From the NCBI RefSeq assembly GCF_006542275.1, contig NZ_CP041217.1:1535501-1599500 (forward strand): a DNA stretch of 64,000 bases, given 5' to 3'. Source of the stretch: Saccharibacillus brassicae. GTDB lineage: Bacteria > Bacillota > Bacilli > Paenibacillales > Paenibacillaceae. The position numbers were made by a program, and so were the translations under genes. This document shows, one piece after another, positions 7,436 through 17,082 of this stretch (position 1 is its first letter; every line of letters begins with the position of its first letter). Under the pieces are notes generated by a model, which worked only from the letters and a program-made list of their open reading frames with translations, was not told the DNA's origin and searched no databases.

Positions 7436-9253
7436 ATGACAGGCCGCGTTTTTCGCAAGCGCTTACTTTGGCCGAAACAAGAACGTCTTACGTTGAAAAA
7501 ACGCATTATTCTGATCTTTGCGGCAGGCGTCATCATTCCGTTCGCGATCACCACCCTGGTCTCGCATCGTACCATTTCCGTGATTCTGGCCGACAATTTG
7601 AATCTGGGCGTGCAGAGCAATCTGCATCAGGTCCAGCTTTCGCTTGAAAATACGATCAGCAACCTGAATCACGTCTCGCAGCAGTTAGCCTATCCGGGCA
7701 GCGTCGGCCGTTTGCTGGAACAATATCTGGCAGCCGAACAGGCTTATGACCGCGCCGCGCTGATCGAAGACCTCCAAAGCGAATTGAACCTGATTACGTT
7801 CACCAATCCGACGACCGGTTTCGTTATGTATTATTTTGCCGACGAAAAACGTATGCTGTTCGCGAATGCCGGGCTCCGCGGCGATTTCGATCCCGAGGAA
7901 CTGCCTCTGCTGGCGGGATATTACGGCATTTCCTATTACGGCCCGCATATTAGCAAAGACCGCTTTAACGACCAATACGTACTGTCGGCGCTGCGAAAAG
8001 TCAATCTGCCGGGGCGAGACAATGTGTACGTATACATGGAGTCGGGCTTCAAGCTGACCCAGAACATTTTGAACAGCGACCATATCGTCAAAACGTCTTC
8101 GCATCTGATTCTGGACAACTCCGGACGTATCGCCTACAGCGAACGCCCCGAAACCTTCGCCGAGAACAGCTTTTTCCGTCCGGACGCTCTTATCCAAAAA
8201 AAGGCCGGCGGCGAAACTCCCTCTTCCGGGTTGGTCGGCAATTATTATTGGTTCAAAGGCACGAGCAATCAGGGATGGAGCATCGTATCGCTGATTCCCA
8301 AAAGCGATTACGAAGCCGAAAAACGCCGTTGGGTCCAAATCATGACGATGCTGCTGCTGCTTTTCCTCGCGGTGGGACTCGGAACGGCCGGGCTGCTCTG
8401 GAAAATGGTGTACGAACCGCTTAACCGGTTCCACCGGGAGATGAAAGACGTCGTCGGCAGCCGCTTCGATCCTCCTTCCCCTCCCAGCCGGATTCCGGAA
8501 TTCCAATATTTGCAGCAGCAGTTCCATCATATGAAACGCCAGATCGCCGAGCTGATCCATGAAGTGGAACAAAAAGAAAAGCGCCGGGCGGATCTCGAAG
8601 TGGAGAAGCTGCTGTATCAGATCAATCCGCACTTTTTGATGAACACTTTGGATACGGCGCACTGGCTGGCCGTAATCAACGGACAAAAAGAGATCGACAA
8701 ACTGCTCGTCTCTTTGAACCGACTGCTTTATTACAACCTGGGCAAACTCGGGCAGGTCTCGACCATTCGCGAAGAGATCGACTCGCTGCGCCAGTATTTG
8801 ATTTTGCAGCAGATCCGGTACGATTTCGATTTTGACGTACGCATTCGGGTCGAAGATAAAGTGCTGGACGTTCCGGTACCGCGCTTCATCCTGCAGCCGC
8901 TCGTGGAAAACGCGCTGTACCACGGTCTGGACGACGACGGGCATATCCAGGTGGACGTCAAACGCGAACACGGCATGATCGAGCTCGTGATTCGCGACAA
9001 CGGGGGCGGCATTTCCGAAACGGAGATCCGACGGCTGCTGGACGAGCAGAAGCCTGCCCATGAAAAAGTAGGCATGGGCATCGGGATGAATTACGTCAAA
9101 CGCATGATCGAATCGTATTACGAAGGACGGGCGGAACTTCGCCTGGAAAGCGTACCGGGCCGCGGGACGGCCGTGAGCCTGCTGCTGCCGGACGAAACGG
9201 ACGAGCCCCAGAAGGAGGGATCAGCGGATGCTGAACGTACTGGTCGTGGATGA
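7436..9253 (+). CDS. Sensor histidine kinase, YesM type
   Basis: Membrane sensor of 605 residues from the ATG at 7436, chosen because AAAGGACGGGG precedes it; a TTG 33 bases earlier is in frame but has no ribosome site. Order: transmembrane helix 1 (~23-42), a ~260-residue extracytoplasmic sensor of Cache type, transmembrane helix 2 (~300-322), HAMP, then the HisKA_7TM-like/YesM kinase with phospho-acceptor His399 in QINPHFLMNTLD, N-box LVENALYHGL and G-box (GMGIGMNYVKRMI). It overlaps the response-regulator gene by 26 bases. Such pairs usually sense extracellular or imported oligosaccharides and control a neighbouring ABC importer, which is present downstream. Confidence 0.95.
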   Translation: MTGRVFRKRLLWPKQERLTLKKRIILIFAAGVIIPFAITTLVSHRTISVILADNLNLGVQSNLHQVQLSLENTISNLNHVSQQLAYPGSVGRLLEQYLAAEQAYDRAALIEDLQSELNLITFTNPTTGFVMYYFADEKRMLFANAGLRGDFDPEELPLLAGYYGISYYGPHISKDRFNDQYVLSALRKVNLPGRDNVYVYMESGFKLTQNILNSDHIVKTSSHLILDNSGRIAYSERPETFAENSFFRPDALIQKKAGGETPSSGLVGNYYWFKGTSNQGWSIVSLIPKSDYEAEKRRWVQIMTMLLLLFLAVGLGTAGLLWKMVYEPLNRFHREMKDVVGSRFDPPSPPSRIPEFQYLQQQFHHMKRQIAELIHEVEQKEKRRADLEVEKLLYQINPHFLMNTLDTAHWLAVINGQKEIDKLLVSLNRLLYYNLGKLGQVSTIREEIDSLRQYLILQQIRYDFDFDVRIRVEDKVLDVPVPRFILQPLVENALYHGLDDDGHIQVDVKREHGMIELVIRDNGGGISETEIRRLLDEQKPAHEKVGMGIGMNYVKRMIESYYEGRAELRLESVPGRGTAVSLLLPDETDEPQKEGSADAERTGRG

Positions 9254-10664
9254 TGACAAGCTCGTGCGCCAAGGCTTGATTTCGACGATGCCGTGGGCGG
9301 ATTTCGGACTGCGCGTCGTCGGCGAAGCCCGAAACGGCGAGAAAGCGCTGGAGCTGCTGGAGACGCAGGAAGTGGATCTGCTGCTGACCGATTTGGCAAT
9401 GCCGGTCATGTCGGGACTCGAATTGATGCGGCATGTCCGAAAACGTTATCCCCAAATATTCATCGTCGTGCTGACGCTGCATCAGGATTTCTCTTACATC
9501 CAGGAAGCGCTCAGGCTCGGAGCAATCGATTACATCGCCAAAGTACAGCTTGAAGAGGAGCGCTTCGAGGAAGTACTTCGGCGAATCCGCTCGCGGATCG
9601 ACAGCGAACAAAACAAAAACAGCCGCTCCTTCGAACATGCTTCTCCGAGCGACGGCGGCTATGCGCTGATCGGCGGCGAAGAAGCGCAGCTCAAGGACGC
9701 GATCGACCGTATGACCACGGATTTTCGCGCGCCCGATTTCAAGTCCGTTCCCCGCCTTGCCGCGTGGCTGGCTCTCGACGCTGCGGAAGACGAACGGCTG
9801 GCGGATATCCTGAACCTGACATTAAGCGATCCCCGTCCGGGCTGCAGCCTGCTGCGTCTAAACGGTCTGCACGGATTCGGCACTTCCGAAATAGCGGCAG
9901 GCCTGTCCGCCTACCTGGACGGAGAATGGTTCTACGCGCAGCAGCCGGGCAAAAAGGCTTACGTGCTCGATTTTGCCGATTGGCGACAAGCGGCGGACCC
10001 GGAGTCCGGCATACCGCACGGGACGCAGCCGCAGATTTTGCGGGAGCTGCTGCATCGCGGTGCCCGGCTGGGCTGGGTGCATGACGCCGAAGCTTTCGAA
10101 GGACTGCTGGCGGATCTGGCTTCGCTTCGCCTTCCCGCCGCGAGATTGCACGGCGAGCTGCTCGGCTGGGGATACGCCTGGAACGCGGTTTACGAAGCGG
10201 CGTCCGGGCGGCGCCTGGAACTGCCGGGGCGGATCGGGACTTGGTACGAAGCGGAAAGTTTCCTGCGCCGGGTTCGCGAACAGCTGGGCATCGCGCTCGG
10301 TTCGCGGCTCTACTCCGTCGAGGTACGGGCAAGCGTGACGCGAGCCGCCGCGCTGGTGCACGAGCGACTGTCCGAGCCGCTTCAGGCGGGGCAGCTGGCG
10401 CAGGAAGTCAACATGAGCCGAAGCTACTTCAGTCAATGCTTTCGCGACATCCTGGGCGTCACGTTCAACGAATATGTGCGGCAGAAACGGATCGACCGGG
10501 CCTGCACGCTGCTGGCCGAGACGCGTAATACGGTGCAGTGGGTCGCCGAGCGTATCGGATACGCCGACGAGAAATATTTCAGCCGCATTTTCCGGGAACA
10601 AACCGGTCTGCTGCCCAGCGAATTTCGTCAGCGCCATCTGCCGGAAGGGACGAATGTCCGCTGA
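9228..10664 (+). CDS. Response regulator, YesN type (receiver plus AraC HTH)
   Basis: DNA-binding partner of the preceding kinase, 478 residues. The receiver domain (~1-120) has the acidic pocket VDDDKL, phospho-acceptor Asp55 in LLTDLAMPVMSG and conserved Lys105. A middle region (~130-360) has no recognisable fold. The C-terminus (~370-470) is a double HTH of AraC type (RSYFSQCFRDILGVTFNEYV, then IGYADEKYFSRIFREQTG). The ATG at 9228 follows GAAGGAGGG and lies inside the kinase gene, indicating translational coupling. The likely target is the lpl-like operon immediately downstream. Confidence 0.95.
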   Translation: MLNVLVVDDDKLVRQGLISTMPWADFGLRVVGEARNGEKALELLETQEVDLLLTDLAMPVMSGLELMRHVRKRYPQIFIVVLTLHQDFSYIQEALRLGAIDYIAKVQLEEERFEEVLRRIRSRIDSEQNKNSRSFEHASPSDGGYALIGGEEAQLKDAIDRMTTDFRAPDFKSVPRLAAWLALDAAEDERLADILNLTLSDPRPGCSLLRLNGLHGFGTSEIAAGLSAYLDGEWFYAQQPGKKAYVLDFADWRQAADPESGIPHGTQPQILRELLHRGARLGWVHDAEAFEGLLADLASLRLPAARLHGELLGWGYAWNAVYEAASGRRLELPGRIGTWYEAESFLRRVREQLGIALGSRLYSVEVRASVTRAAALVHERLSEPLQAGQLAQEVNMSRSYFSQCFRDILGVTFNEYVRQKRIDRACTLLAETRNTVQWVAERIGYADEKYFSRIFREQTGLLPSEFRQRHLPEGTNVR

Positions 10665-10734
10665 ACAGGTAGAGATTTGTCCGGCGATTCCGCGTTTCCG
10701 ACTGATTTCAAGCATTTGCCTTACCGGATCAACG

Positions 10735-10767
10735 ACCGCTTTCTATCCGTGAAAGCGGTTTCTTTGT
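10735..10767 (+). terminator. Hairpin after yesN, with cre-like sequence on its right side
   Basis: ACCGCTTTC (10735-10743) pairs with GAAAGCGGT (10751-10759); TTCTTTG follows, a weak T tract. The bases TGAAAGCGGTTTCT (10750-10763) match 13 of 14 positions of the CcpA cre consensus, so the site may instead, or also, be an operator for the importer operon starting at 10818. Confidence 0.5.
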
Positions 10768-10817
10768 GCTAAATTATAGCTATCTCATCCATCTTGCACA
10801 GAAAGAAGGGGAACGTC

Positions 10818-12527
10818 ATGAAGCGAACAGTCAAAGCCTCATGGATCGTGCTGCTCTCGGCAGTCCTGATGCTCGGAGCGTGCAGCGGCGCGGAGACGCC
10901 GGCCGACGCCACACCGGAGGAAGCCAAAGCGCAAAATACCGAACCGGCCGATCCTTACGGACGCTACGAAGAACCGACGACGATCAGTATCGGCATGCAG
11001 GTCGACCCGACCGACAAAGATCTTCCGGCCGAAGATACGCCGCTCGACAACCAGTACACGCGCCAAGTCGAAGGAGCGCTGAACGTCCGGGTCGAGCATG
11101 CTTTTACCGCTTCCGCCGCCAACATGCGCCAGAAAATCAGCCTGGCTATCGCCAGCAACGATCTGCCGGACGCGCTCGTCGTCAATGCCGTGGAACTGCG
11201 GCAGATGGTCGCCGCCGGACAGCTTGCCGATCTGACGGAAGTGTACGAACGCTATGCGTCCCCCGAAATCAAAGACATCGTGGACAAAACGAACGGAGCC
11301 GCGCTGAAGTCGGTTACGTTCGACGGCAAAATGTATGCCATTCCGGGCGTGCAGGCCGACGCGGACGGCATCCACATTTTGTGGGTTCGGCAGGACTGGC
11401 TCGACAAGCTCGGTCTTGAGCCGCCCAAGTCGATGGAAGAGCTCGAAACCGTTGCCCGCGCTTTCGTCGAGCAGGACCCCGACGGCAACGGCACAGCCGA
11501 TACGATCGGCATTTCCGGCCCGCAAAGCGGCGACGGCAAAATGTACGCCAATTTCCTGGAATCCAAAAACAATCTGTACGGCTTCGACGCGATCTTCTCC
11601 GCGTATGGCGCTTTCCCGGGTTTCTGGCTGGAAGACGGGAGCGGCAATCCGGTCTACGGCTCGACCCTGCCGGAAACCAAGGAAGCGCTCGCCGGACTGC
11701 AGGATCTGTACAAAAAAGGCTTGATCGATCCGGAAATGGCGGTGCGCGAAGCGTCCGACGAACCGATCATCAACGGCAAGTCGGGGATGTTCTTCGCTCC
11801 CTAGTGGATGGGTTACGGCCCGCTCACCAATGCCGTCAAAAACGACGCCGAAGCGGACTGGCAGGCGTATGCGCTGCCGCTTAACGCCGACGGGGCTTTC
11901 CGGCCGCATGCCGCGACCCCTTCTACCGAATTCGTCGTAGTGCGCAAAGATTACGAGCATCCCGAAATCCCGATGAAGATGCTGAACAATCTGTTCAAGA
12001 ACGAAATGGAGAATACGTTCGACCCGAGCAAAGGCGGTCCCGGCTTCTATCCGCTGCGCGTCGTGTTCGCGCCTTCGGACGAAATCGAATTTACGAACAA
12101 AGCCATCAAGGAAGTGCTCGCCGGCACCAAGACCAAAGAAGATTTTGCCGACGCCAAATCGTACAAGCTGCTGCCTTCCGATCTGGACGCGATCAAGACC
12201 ATCAAGCAGGAACCGTACGACCAATGGAATATCGGCACCTGGACGCCGGATGCCGATTGGGGTGCATGGACCCGCGCCTATTCGATCATGGTCGGCGGCA
12301 ATCCGCTCGTCGAGACGGAGATGGAAAAAGTCAAAAGCCTGATCTATGAGCAGACGCCGCTGATGGAAAGCCGGTGGGTCAACCTCAAAAAGATGGAAGA
12401 CGAGATGTTCCTCAAAATCGTCATGGGCGTAGCTCCGGTCGACAGCTTCGACCAGTTCGTCGAAGACTGGAAGCGCCAGGGCGGCGAACAGATCACCAAA
12501 GAAGTAGCCGAAGCGCTTCAACAGTAA
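10818..12527 (+). pseudogene. LplA-type solute-binding lipoprotein interrupted by an in-frame amber codon
   Basis: Extracellular binding protein of an oligosaccharide ABC importer. Signal peptide with lipobox ends LMLGAC (lipid-modified Cys22). The frame is continuous over 570 codons except for a TAG at 11802-11804 (codon 329). The flanking protein reads GKSGMFFAP, stop, WMGYGPL. Family members have two tryptophans here (FF-x-PWW-M), so TAG most simply replaces TGG by one G-to-A change. Both halves otherwise look intact and use normal codons. The truncated 328-residue product would lack the second lobe. It could be a real nonsense mutation, a sequencing error or suppressed in vivo. A GGGGAACGTC leader precedes the start. 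Confidence 0.88.
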
Positions 12528-12556
12528 GGCCGCGGTGCGGAAAGGAGTTTTGACGG

Positions 12557-13447
12557 ATGCGGATCAAAGGCTTCGACAAACACTATTATCTGATGCTGCT
12601 GCCCGGCTATCTATGGCTGATCGTGTTCAGCATCGTTCCGATGTTCGGAATCGCGATTTCTTTTCAATATTTCAATCCCGGCAAAGGCATATTCGGCTCG
12701 GATTGGGCCGGGCTGGAACATTTCCGCTACATGTTCGTGCTGAAGGACACCCGCGAAGTCTTCGTGAACACGCTCATTATCGCGGTACTCAAAATCGTCA
12801 CCAATCTCGTCGTGCCGCTGGTGTTCGCGCTCATGCTCAACGAGCTGCGCCAAATGATTCTCAAACGCTGGATTCAGACGGTCGTGTACCTTCCCCACTT
12901 CCTCTCCTGGGTCATCCTCGGCGGCATCGTACTGGACATTTTCTCGTACAACGGTCCGATCAATCAGCTCGGAGCACTGCTCGGTTTTGAGCCCGTGCTG
13001 TTTTTCGCCCAAGCGGAGCTGTTTCCGTGGCTGGTCGTCGGCAGCGACGTCTGGAAAGAGTTCGGATTCAATACCATCATCTATCTGGCGGCGCTTACGG
13101 GCATCAATCCCGCCTTATACGAAGCGGCCGGCATGGACGGCGCGAGCCGCTGGCGCAGCTTATGGCATATCACTTTGCCCGGCATTCGCACCACCGTCGT
13201 CCTGTTGGCCGTCCTCAGCCTCGGCAACGTGCTGAACGCCGGCTTCGACCAGATTTTCAATCTGTACAATCCGCTCGTCTACTCGACCGGCGACATTATC
13301 GACACCTGGGTCTACCGGACCGGCCTGCTCAATCTGCAGTACGAACTGGCGACCGCCGTCGGGCTGCTCAAGTCCGTCATCGGCTTCATTCTGATCAGCG
13401 TCTCGTATTATCTGGCTTATCGGCTGATCCATTATCGGATTTTCTAA
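12557..13447 (+). CDS. ABC sugar transporter permease, LplB family
   Basis: Integral membrane permease of 296 residues with six predicted helices. It starts with the basic MRIKGFDKHYYLMLLPGYLWL typical (in shorter pieces) of LplB proteins and carries the EAAGMDGASRW coupling loop that docks to the ATPase. It is placed directly after the binding-protein gene and before a second permease, the standard carbohydrate uptake-1 order. No ATPase gene is in the cassette; such importers commonly share an MsmX-like ATPase encoded elsewhere. The start at 12557 has AAAGGAG upstream. Confidence 0.94.
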   Translation: MRIKGFDKHYYLMLLPGYLWLIVFSIVPMFGIAISFQYFNPGKGIFGSDWAGLEHFRYMFVLKDTREVFVNTLIIAVLKIVTNLVVPLVFALMLNELRQMILKRWIQTVVYLPHFLSWVILGGIVLDIFSYNGPINQLGALLGFEPVLFFAQAELFPWLVVGSDVWKEFGFNTIIYLAALTGINPALYEAAGMDGASRWRSLWHITLPGIRTTVVLLAVLSLGNVLNAGFDQIFNLYNPLVYSTGDIIDTWVYRTGLLNLQYELATAVGLLKSVIGFILISVSYYLAYRLIHYRIF

Positions 13448-13468
13448 ATCCATGCGGGAGGTGCGTTT

Positions 13469-14359
13469 ATGATTCGGGACAGAACCTGGGGGTCGCGCCT
13501 CACGGATATCGGGCTGTTGGTCATCCTGATCGCAATCACCCTAAGCTGCGTGCTGCCGATCTGGTACACGCTGGCGCTGTCGCTCAGCTCGAATTCGGCG
13601 GCCGCTTCCGGACAAGTCTGGCTGTGGCCGGTCGGCTTCAACCTGAATGCTTACGCGCAAATTTTGAAAGACGGACAATTTTTCGGCTCCTTCTGGATCT
13701 CGGTCCAGCGCGTCGTGCTCGGAGCCGCGCTCAATTTCGTCGTCGTGCTGCTCATGGCTTATCCGCTCTCGCGCAGTTCGCGGCAGTTCCGGGCCCGGGG
13801 CCCGCTGATGTGGATTCTCGTCTTCTGCATGCTGTTCAACGGCGGCCTGATCCCTCTCTACCTGACCGTCAAAGAGCTGGGCATGCTGAACAGCATCTGG
13901 GCGCTCGTGCTCGTGGGAGGCGCGCAGACGCTCGTGTTCAACGTCATTTTGACCGTCAACTTCTTCCGGAATCTGCCCAAGGAACTGGACGAAGCAGCGT
14001 TGGTCGACGGAGCGGGTCCCTGGTATTCGCTGATCAAAATCTATTTGCCGCTGGCGGTGCCCGTGCTGGCCACCATCACCTTGTTCAGTATCGTATACCA
14101 TTGGAACGAGTTTCTGTACGGACTGATCTTCATGACGCGCGAGCAGTATTATCCGCTTCAGACTTATATTCAGCAGATGGTTGTCTCCGTCGACCCGGCT
14201 ACCATGAGCGAAGACCAGTACCGCAGGCTGTCGGAATTGTCCAACCGGACGCTCGACGCCGCCAAGATCTTCGTGGCCATGCTCCCGGTCATGATCGTGT
14301 ATCCTTTTTTGCAGCGTTACTTCATTCACGGCATCACGCTCGGTTCGGTCAAGGAATAA
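13469..14359 (+). CDS. ABC sugar transporter permease, YtcP/MalG-like
   Basis: Second permease of the importer, 296 residues with six membrane helices. The ATPase-coupling loop is DEAALVDGAGPW. It begins MIRDRTWGSRLTDIGLLVIL and ends YFIHGITLGSVKE, the conserved C-terminus of the YtcP/LplC group. It lies 21 bases after the LplB gene with a GGGAGGTG ribosome site. If the binding protein is truly truncated, this permease pair would lack its substrate receptor. A terminator follows at 14394. Confidence 0.94.
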   Translation: MIRDRTWGSRLTDIGLLVILIAITLSCVLPIWYTLALSLSSNSAAASGQVWLWPVGFNLNAYAQILKDGQFFGSFWISVQRVVLGAALNFVVVLLMAYPLSRSSRQFRARGPLMWILVFCMLFNGGLIPLYLTVKELGMLNSIWALVLVGGAQTLVFNVILTVNFFRNLPKELDEAALVDGAGPWYSLIKIYLPLAVPVLATITLFSIVYHWNEFLYGLIFMTREQYYPLQTYIQQMVVSVDPATMSEDQYRRLSELSNRTLDAAKIFVAMLPVMIVYPFLQRYFIHGITLGSVKE

Positions 14360-14393
14360 AAAGCGTCGGACGGATTAGGCCGCAAAGCGGTCG

Positions 14394-14421
14394 GGCTTCG
14401 GGGAGTTTCCCGGAGCCTTTT
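14394..14421 (+). terminator. Terminator of the sugar importer operon
   Basis: GGCTTCGGG (14394-14402) pairs with CCCGGAGCC (14409-14417) with one wobble, followed by TTTT. Confidence 0.75.
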
Positions 14422-14446
14422 CGTTATGGAGCGGCAGTTATACCGA

Positions 14447-14485
14447 AAAAAACGCAAAAAAAGGACCCGGATAGTTATCCGGGTC
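14447..14485 (-). terminator. Terminator after the GNAT gene
   Basis: GACCCGGATA (14464-14473) and TATCCGGGTC (14476-14485) form a 10-bp stem; on the minus strand it is followed by CTTTTTTTGCG. Confidence 0.75.
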
Positions 14486-14625
14486 TAGTCACTTCTATTT
14501 CAAAAGGGGGTCATGTCTTATTTATACCCCATACATGTTAGAGAACAGTTGCGCTTATATTTCATTTGTGTGACAAAGCCTTTTTCACGCCAAAAATTCG
14601 TTTTTCCGACGTTTGGCTTTTACAT

Positions 14626-15216
14626 TCAGGCTTCCGCTTCCAGCTTTTCGCGCGTCAGCGTGAACACGACGATACCCAGCTCGTCGTCGCGGCGCTTCAC
14701 GCCGAAACCGAATTCCGGCCGGTGCTGGCGTTCCATGCCGATCTTCTCCAGCACGCGCAGCGACGCGCCGTTCTTGACGAAGCAGCGCGCCTGAATCCGC
14801 TCCAGTTCCAGATGCTCGAACCCGAAAGCCGCCATCGCGTCCGCCGCTTCGGTCGCATACCCTTTGCCCCAGTATTCGTGCGACAGCGCGAAACCGAGCT
14901 CCGCTTTGCCGCCCCGGGCGTCCCAGCGCTGGAACGAGCACAGCCCGATGATGTCCGTGCCGCCGTGCAGGAAGACGCCCAAATGCAGCGCGCTCAGGCT
15001 TCGATACGATTCTTCGATCTGCCGGTATACGCGATCCGGATTGCCGACGCCGAACGTGCGTCCCGCCGAAGCGAGATACCGGTTCACTTCGGTATCGTCC
15101 GCGCTGCGGCTCCAACTGCGAATGTCTTCTTTGGTCAAAATGCGCAGCTCAAGCCGATCCGTCCGGATCGGCAGCCAGTCCGGCAGGCTGCCGGCGATTC
15201 TTTCTTTGTCCGCCAT
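14626..15216 (-). CDS. GNAT-family N-acetyltransferase, RimJ/RimL type
   Basis: Acetyl-CoA-dependent acetyltransferase of 196 residues. It opens with IRTDRLELRILTKED, characteristic of the RimJ/RimL branch. The acetyl-CoA loop is ALSHEYWGKGYATEAADAM, containing the Q/RxxGxG/A-like motif. NGASLRVLEKIGM follows in the fourth conserved region. Members acetylate ribosomal protein N-termini, antibiotics or small amines; nothing here identifies the substrate. It lies 25 bases downstream of the AAC(3)-like gene on the same strand, so the two are probably co-transcribed. Confidence 0.9.
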   Translation of the reverse strand: MADKERIAGSLPDWLPIRTDRLELRILTKEDIRSWSRSADDTEVNRYLASAGRTFGVGNPDRVYRQIEESYRSLSALHLGVFLHGGTDIIGLCSFQRWDARGGKAELGFALSHEYWGKGYATEAADAMAAFGFEHLELERIQARCFVKNGASLRVLEKIGMERQHRPEFGFGVKRRDDELGIVVFTLTREKLEAEA

Positions 15217-15241
15217 CTCTATGTTCCCCCTCGTTCTTCGC

Positions 15242-16039
15242 TCAGCGATACAATTCCAGCCAGCGCGCGGCGTAATCGACCAGGCTCCGCTGGCGAACCA
15301 GCCGGCACTCGGCGCGTCCGATCCGTCCGCGCCGAATTTCCGCGCCTTTCTCCGCTTCGAAGTCGCCGCCGATCCGCTCGAAATCGGACGAATCGAAGTT
15401 GATATCGGAAAACTTCACCCATTCCGGTCCGTCGGCTCCCTGAACTTTGGCCGTCGGCCGCAGTTCTTTTTTGCCCCGGTAGTCGGCCCGGTACTCGCCT
15501 AGATGAAACGACGTATTCTTGTCGTATCCGGTGCCCAGCATAAGCACGGACGCGTCCAGCTCGTACAGGCGGCCGAGCGGCGATTCCTCGCCCAGCCCGT
15601 ACGCCAGCGGATGCCGAGCGGTAATGGCGTCCGCCTGCGGCCCGCGGGCCGCAAAAGATACGTGCGGATGGCCGCTGCGCCGCGTACCGCGCTGTTTGCG
15701 GAACGTTTCGGGCACGGCCCCCATGCCGCTCGTAAGCGTCAGGTCGGGGTCGTACAGCGGCATCTCCGCCCGCACCAGATCCCACCACCGGGAATCGAGC
15801 GGCGGATTCATCCAGATCGCCGGATCGGTCAGGTTCGACGACTGCGTCGGCATGACGAGCGTTCCGTCTTCGCCGAGCGCGTCTTCCAGTCCGAGTACGA
15901 CGGCTTCCGCTCCGCCGGCGATCCAGCCTCCGATCGCTTTGAGCGACGAATGCACCAGCAGCACGCTGCCCGGCTGCACGCCGAGCGCACGCGCTTCTTC
16001 CGCAACCGATGTGCGGGTATACGGTTTCTCCACAATCAT
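15242..16039 (-). CDS. Aminoglycoside N(3)-acetyltransferase family (AAC(3)/YokD-like)
   Basis: 265-residue enzyme of the AAC(3) fold, which transfers acetyl from acetyl-CoA to an amino group. Family motifs: LLVHSSLKAIGGW, GTLVMPTQSS, TSGMGAVPETFRK, RSGHPHVSFAARG (containing the active-site histidine region) and LGTGYDKNTSFHLGEY. Chromosomal members in bacilli (YokD, BA2930 group) often give little or no aminoglycoside resistance, so resistance should not be assumed. It is first in a likely two-gene unit with the GNAT gene. Confidence 0.9.
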   Translation of the reverse strand: MIVEKPYTRTSVAEEARALGVQPGSVLLVHSSLKAIGGWIAGGAEAVVLGLEDALGEDGTLVMPTQSSNLTDPAIWMNPPLDSRWWDLVRAEMPLYDPDLTLTSGMGAVPETFRKQRGTRRSGHPHVSFAARGPQADAITARHPLAYGLGEESPLGRLYELDASVLMLGTGYDKNTSFHLGEYRADYRGKKELRPTAKVQGADGPEWVKFSDINFDSSDFERIGGDFEAEKGAEIRRGRIGRAECRLVRQRSLVDYAARWLELYR

Positions 16040-16179
16040 GGGAATCAGGCTCCATCCTTGATTTCGTTCGATGCGAAGCCGCTCCGGCGCGCATGGGCCG
16101 GGCAGCCGCAGTCTCTTTTCCAGTGTACCATGAAACGCAATGACGCGGGATTGCCGCGGCTTCGTTCTTCGCCGGACGC

Positions 16180-16217
16180 CAAAAATCCGAGAAACCCGGC
16201 AGCGGGTTTCTCGGATT
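16180..16217 (-). terminator. Terminator of the sdhCAB operon
   Basis: A perfect 15-bp stem (16184-16198 with 16203-16217) around the loop GCAG; on the minus strand a run of T follows. The left arm ends GAAACCCG and the right begins CGGGTTTC. Confidence 0.9.
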
Positions 16218-16253
16218 CGTTATCGCCTCCGGCTTAAAGCCGCTGCCGGACGC

Positions 16254-17042
16254 TTACTGCGCAAACCAGCGTTTGAACATGCGCTTCGTCGTCTGCTTGT
16301 TCAGCTCGGCGATCGAAGTCGTCAGCGGAATGCCTTTCGGGCAGGCGCGTACGCAGTTCTGCGAGTTGCCGCAGCCTTCGATGCCGTCCGTGCCTTCCAT
16401 CAGCGTGTCGAGACGGTCGTCGGCGTTCATCTCGCCCGTCGGGTGGGCGTTGAACAGGCGAACCTGCGACAGGGCCGCCGGACCGATGAAGTCCGTCTTG
16501 TCGTTGACGTTCGGGCAGGCTTCCAGGCAGACGCCGCAAGTCATGCACTTGGACAGTTCGTACGCCCATTGGCGCTTCTTCTCCGGCATGCGGGGTCCCG
16601 CGCCGAGATCGTAAGTGCCGTCGATCGGAATCCATGCTTTGACTTTCTTCAGCGCGTTGAACATCCGGCTGCGGTCGATGACGAGGTCGCGCACGACCGG
16701 GAAGGTCGCCATCGGAGCGACGCGGATCGGCTGTTCCAGCTGATCGACGAGCGCCGAACAGGCCTGGCGCGGCTTGCCGTTGATGACCATCGAGCAGGCT
16801 CCGCACACTTCTTCCAGACAGTTCGATTCCCAGCACACGGGTGCCGTGGAGCCGCCGTTCGCGTTGACCGGATTGCGCTGGATCTCCATCAGGGCGCTGA
16901 TAACGTTCATGCCCGGACGGTAAGGCAGGTCAAATTCTTCGGCGTAAGGCTTGCCTTCCGGCGTATCCTGACGGGTGATCACAAATTTGACTTTTCTGGC
17001 TGTATTCTGAGTTGGTTGTGGCACGGTTGGTGTATCCGCCAT
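16254..17042 (-). CDS. sdhB: Succinate dehydrogenase iron-sulfur subunit
   Basis: 262-residue electron-transfer subunit of complex II on the cytoplasmic face of the membrane. The plant-type [2Fe-2S] centre ligands are Cys70, Cys75, Cys80 and Cys83 in VCWESNCLEEVCGAC. The C-terminal domain carries CMTCGVCLEACPN and CGNSQNCVRACPKG, which bind the [4Fe-4S] and [3Fe-4S] centres. Length and motif spacing match the Bacillus B-type enzyme. It is last in the operon sdhC-sdhA-sdhB, separated from sdhA by a 112-base spacer with repeated hairpins. A strong terminator follows. Confidence 0.97.
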   Translation of the reverse strand: MADTPTVPQPTQNTARKVKFVITRQDTPEGKPYAEEFDLPYRPGMNVISALMEIQRNPVNANGGSTAPVCWESNCLEEVCGACSMVINGKPRQACSALVDQLEQPIRVAPMATFPVVRDLVIDRSRMFNALKKVKAWIPIDGTYDLGAGPRMPEKKRQWAYELSKCMTCGVCLEACPNVNDKTDFIGPAALSQVRLFNAHPTGEMNADDRLDTLMEGTDGIEGCGNSQNCVRACPKGIPLTTSIAELNKQTTKRMFKRWFAQ

Positions 17043-17082
17043 GGTCGTTCTCCCCCATTCGCTTGGATATGGACAACTGAGT

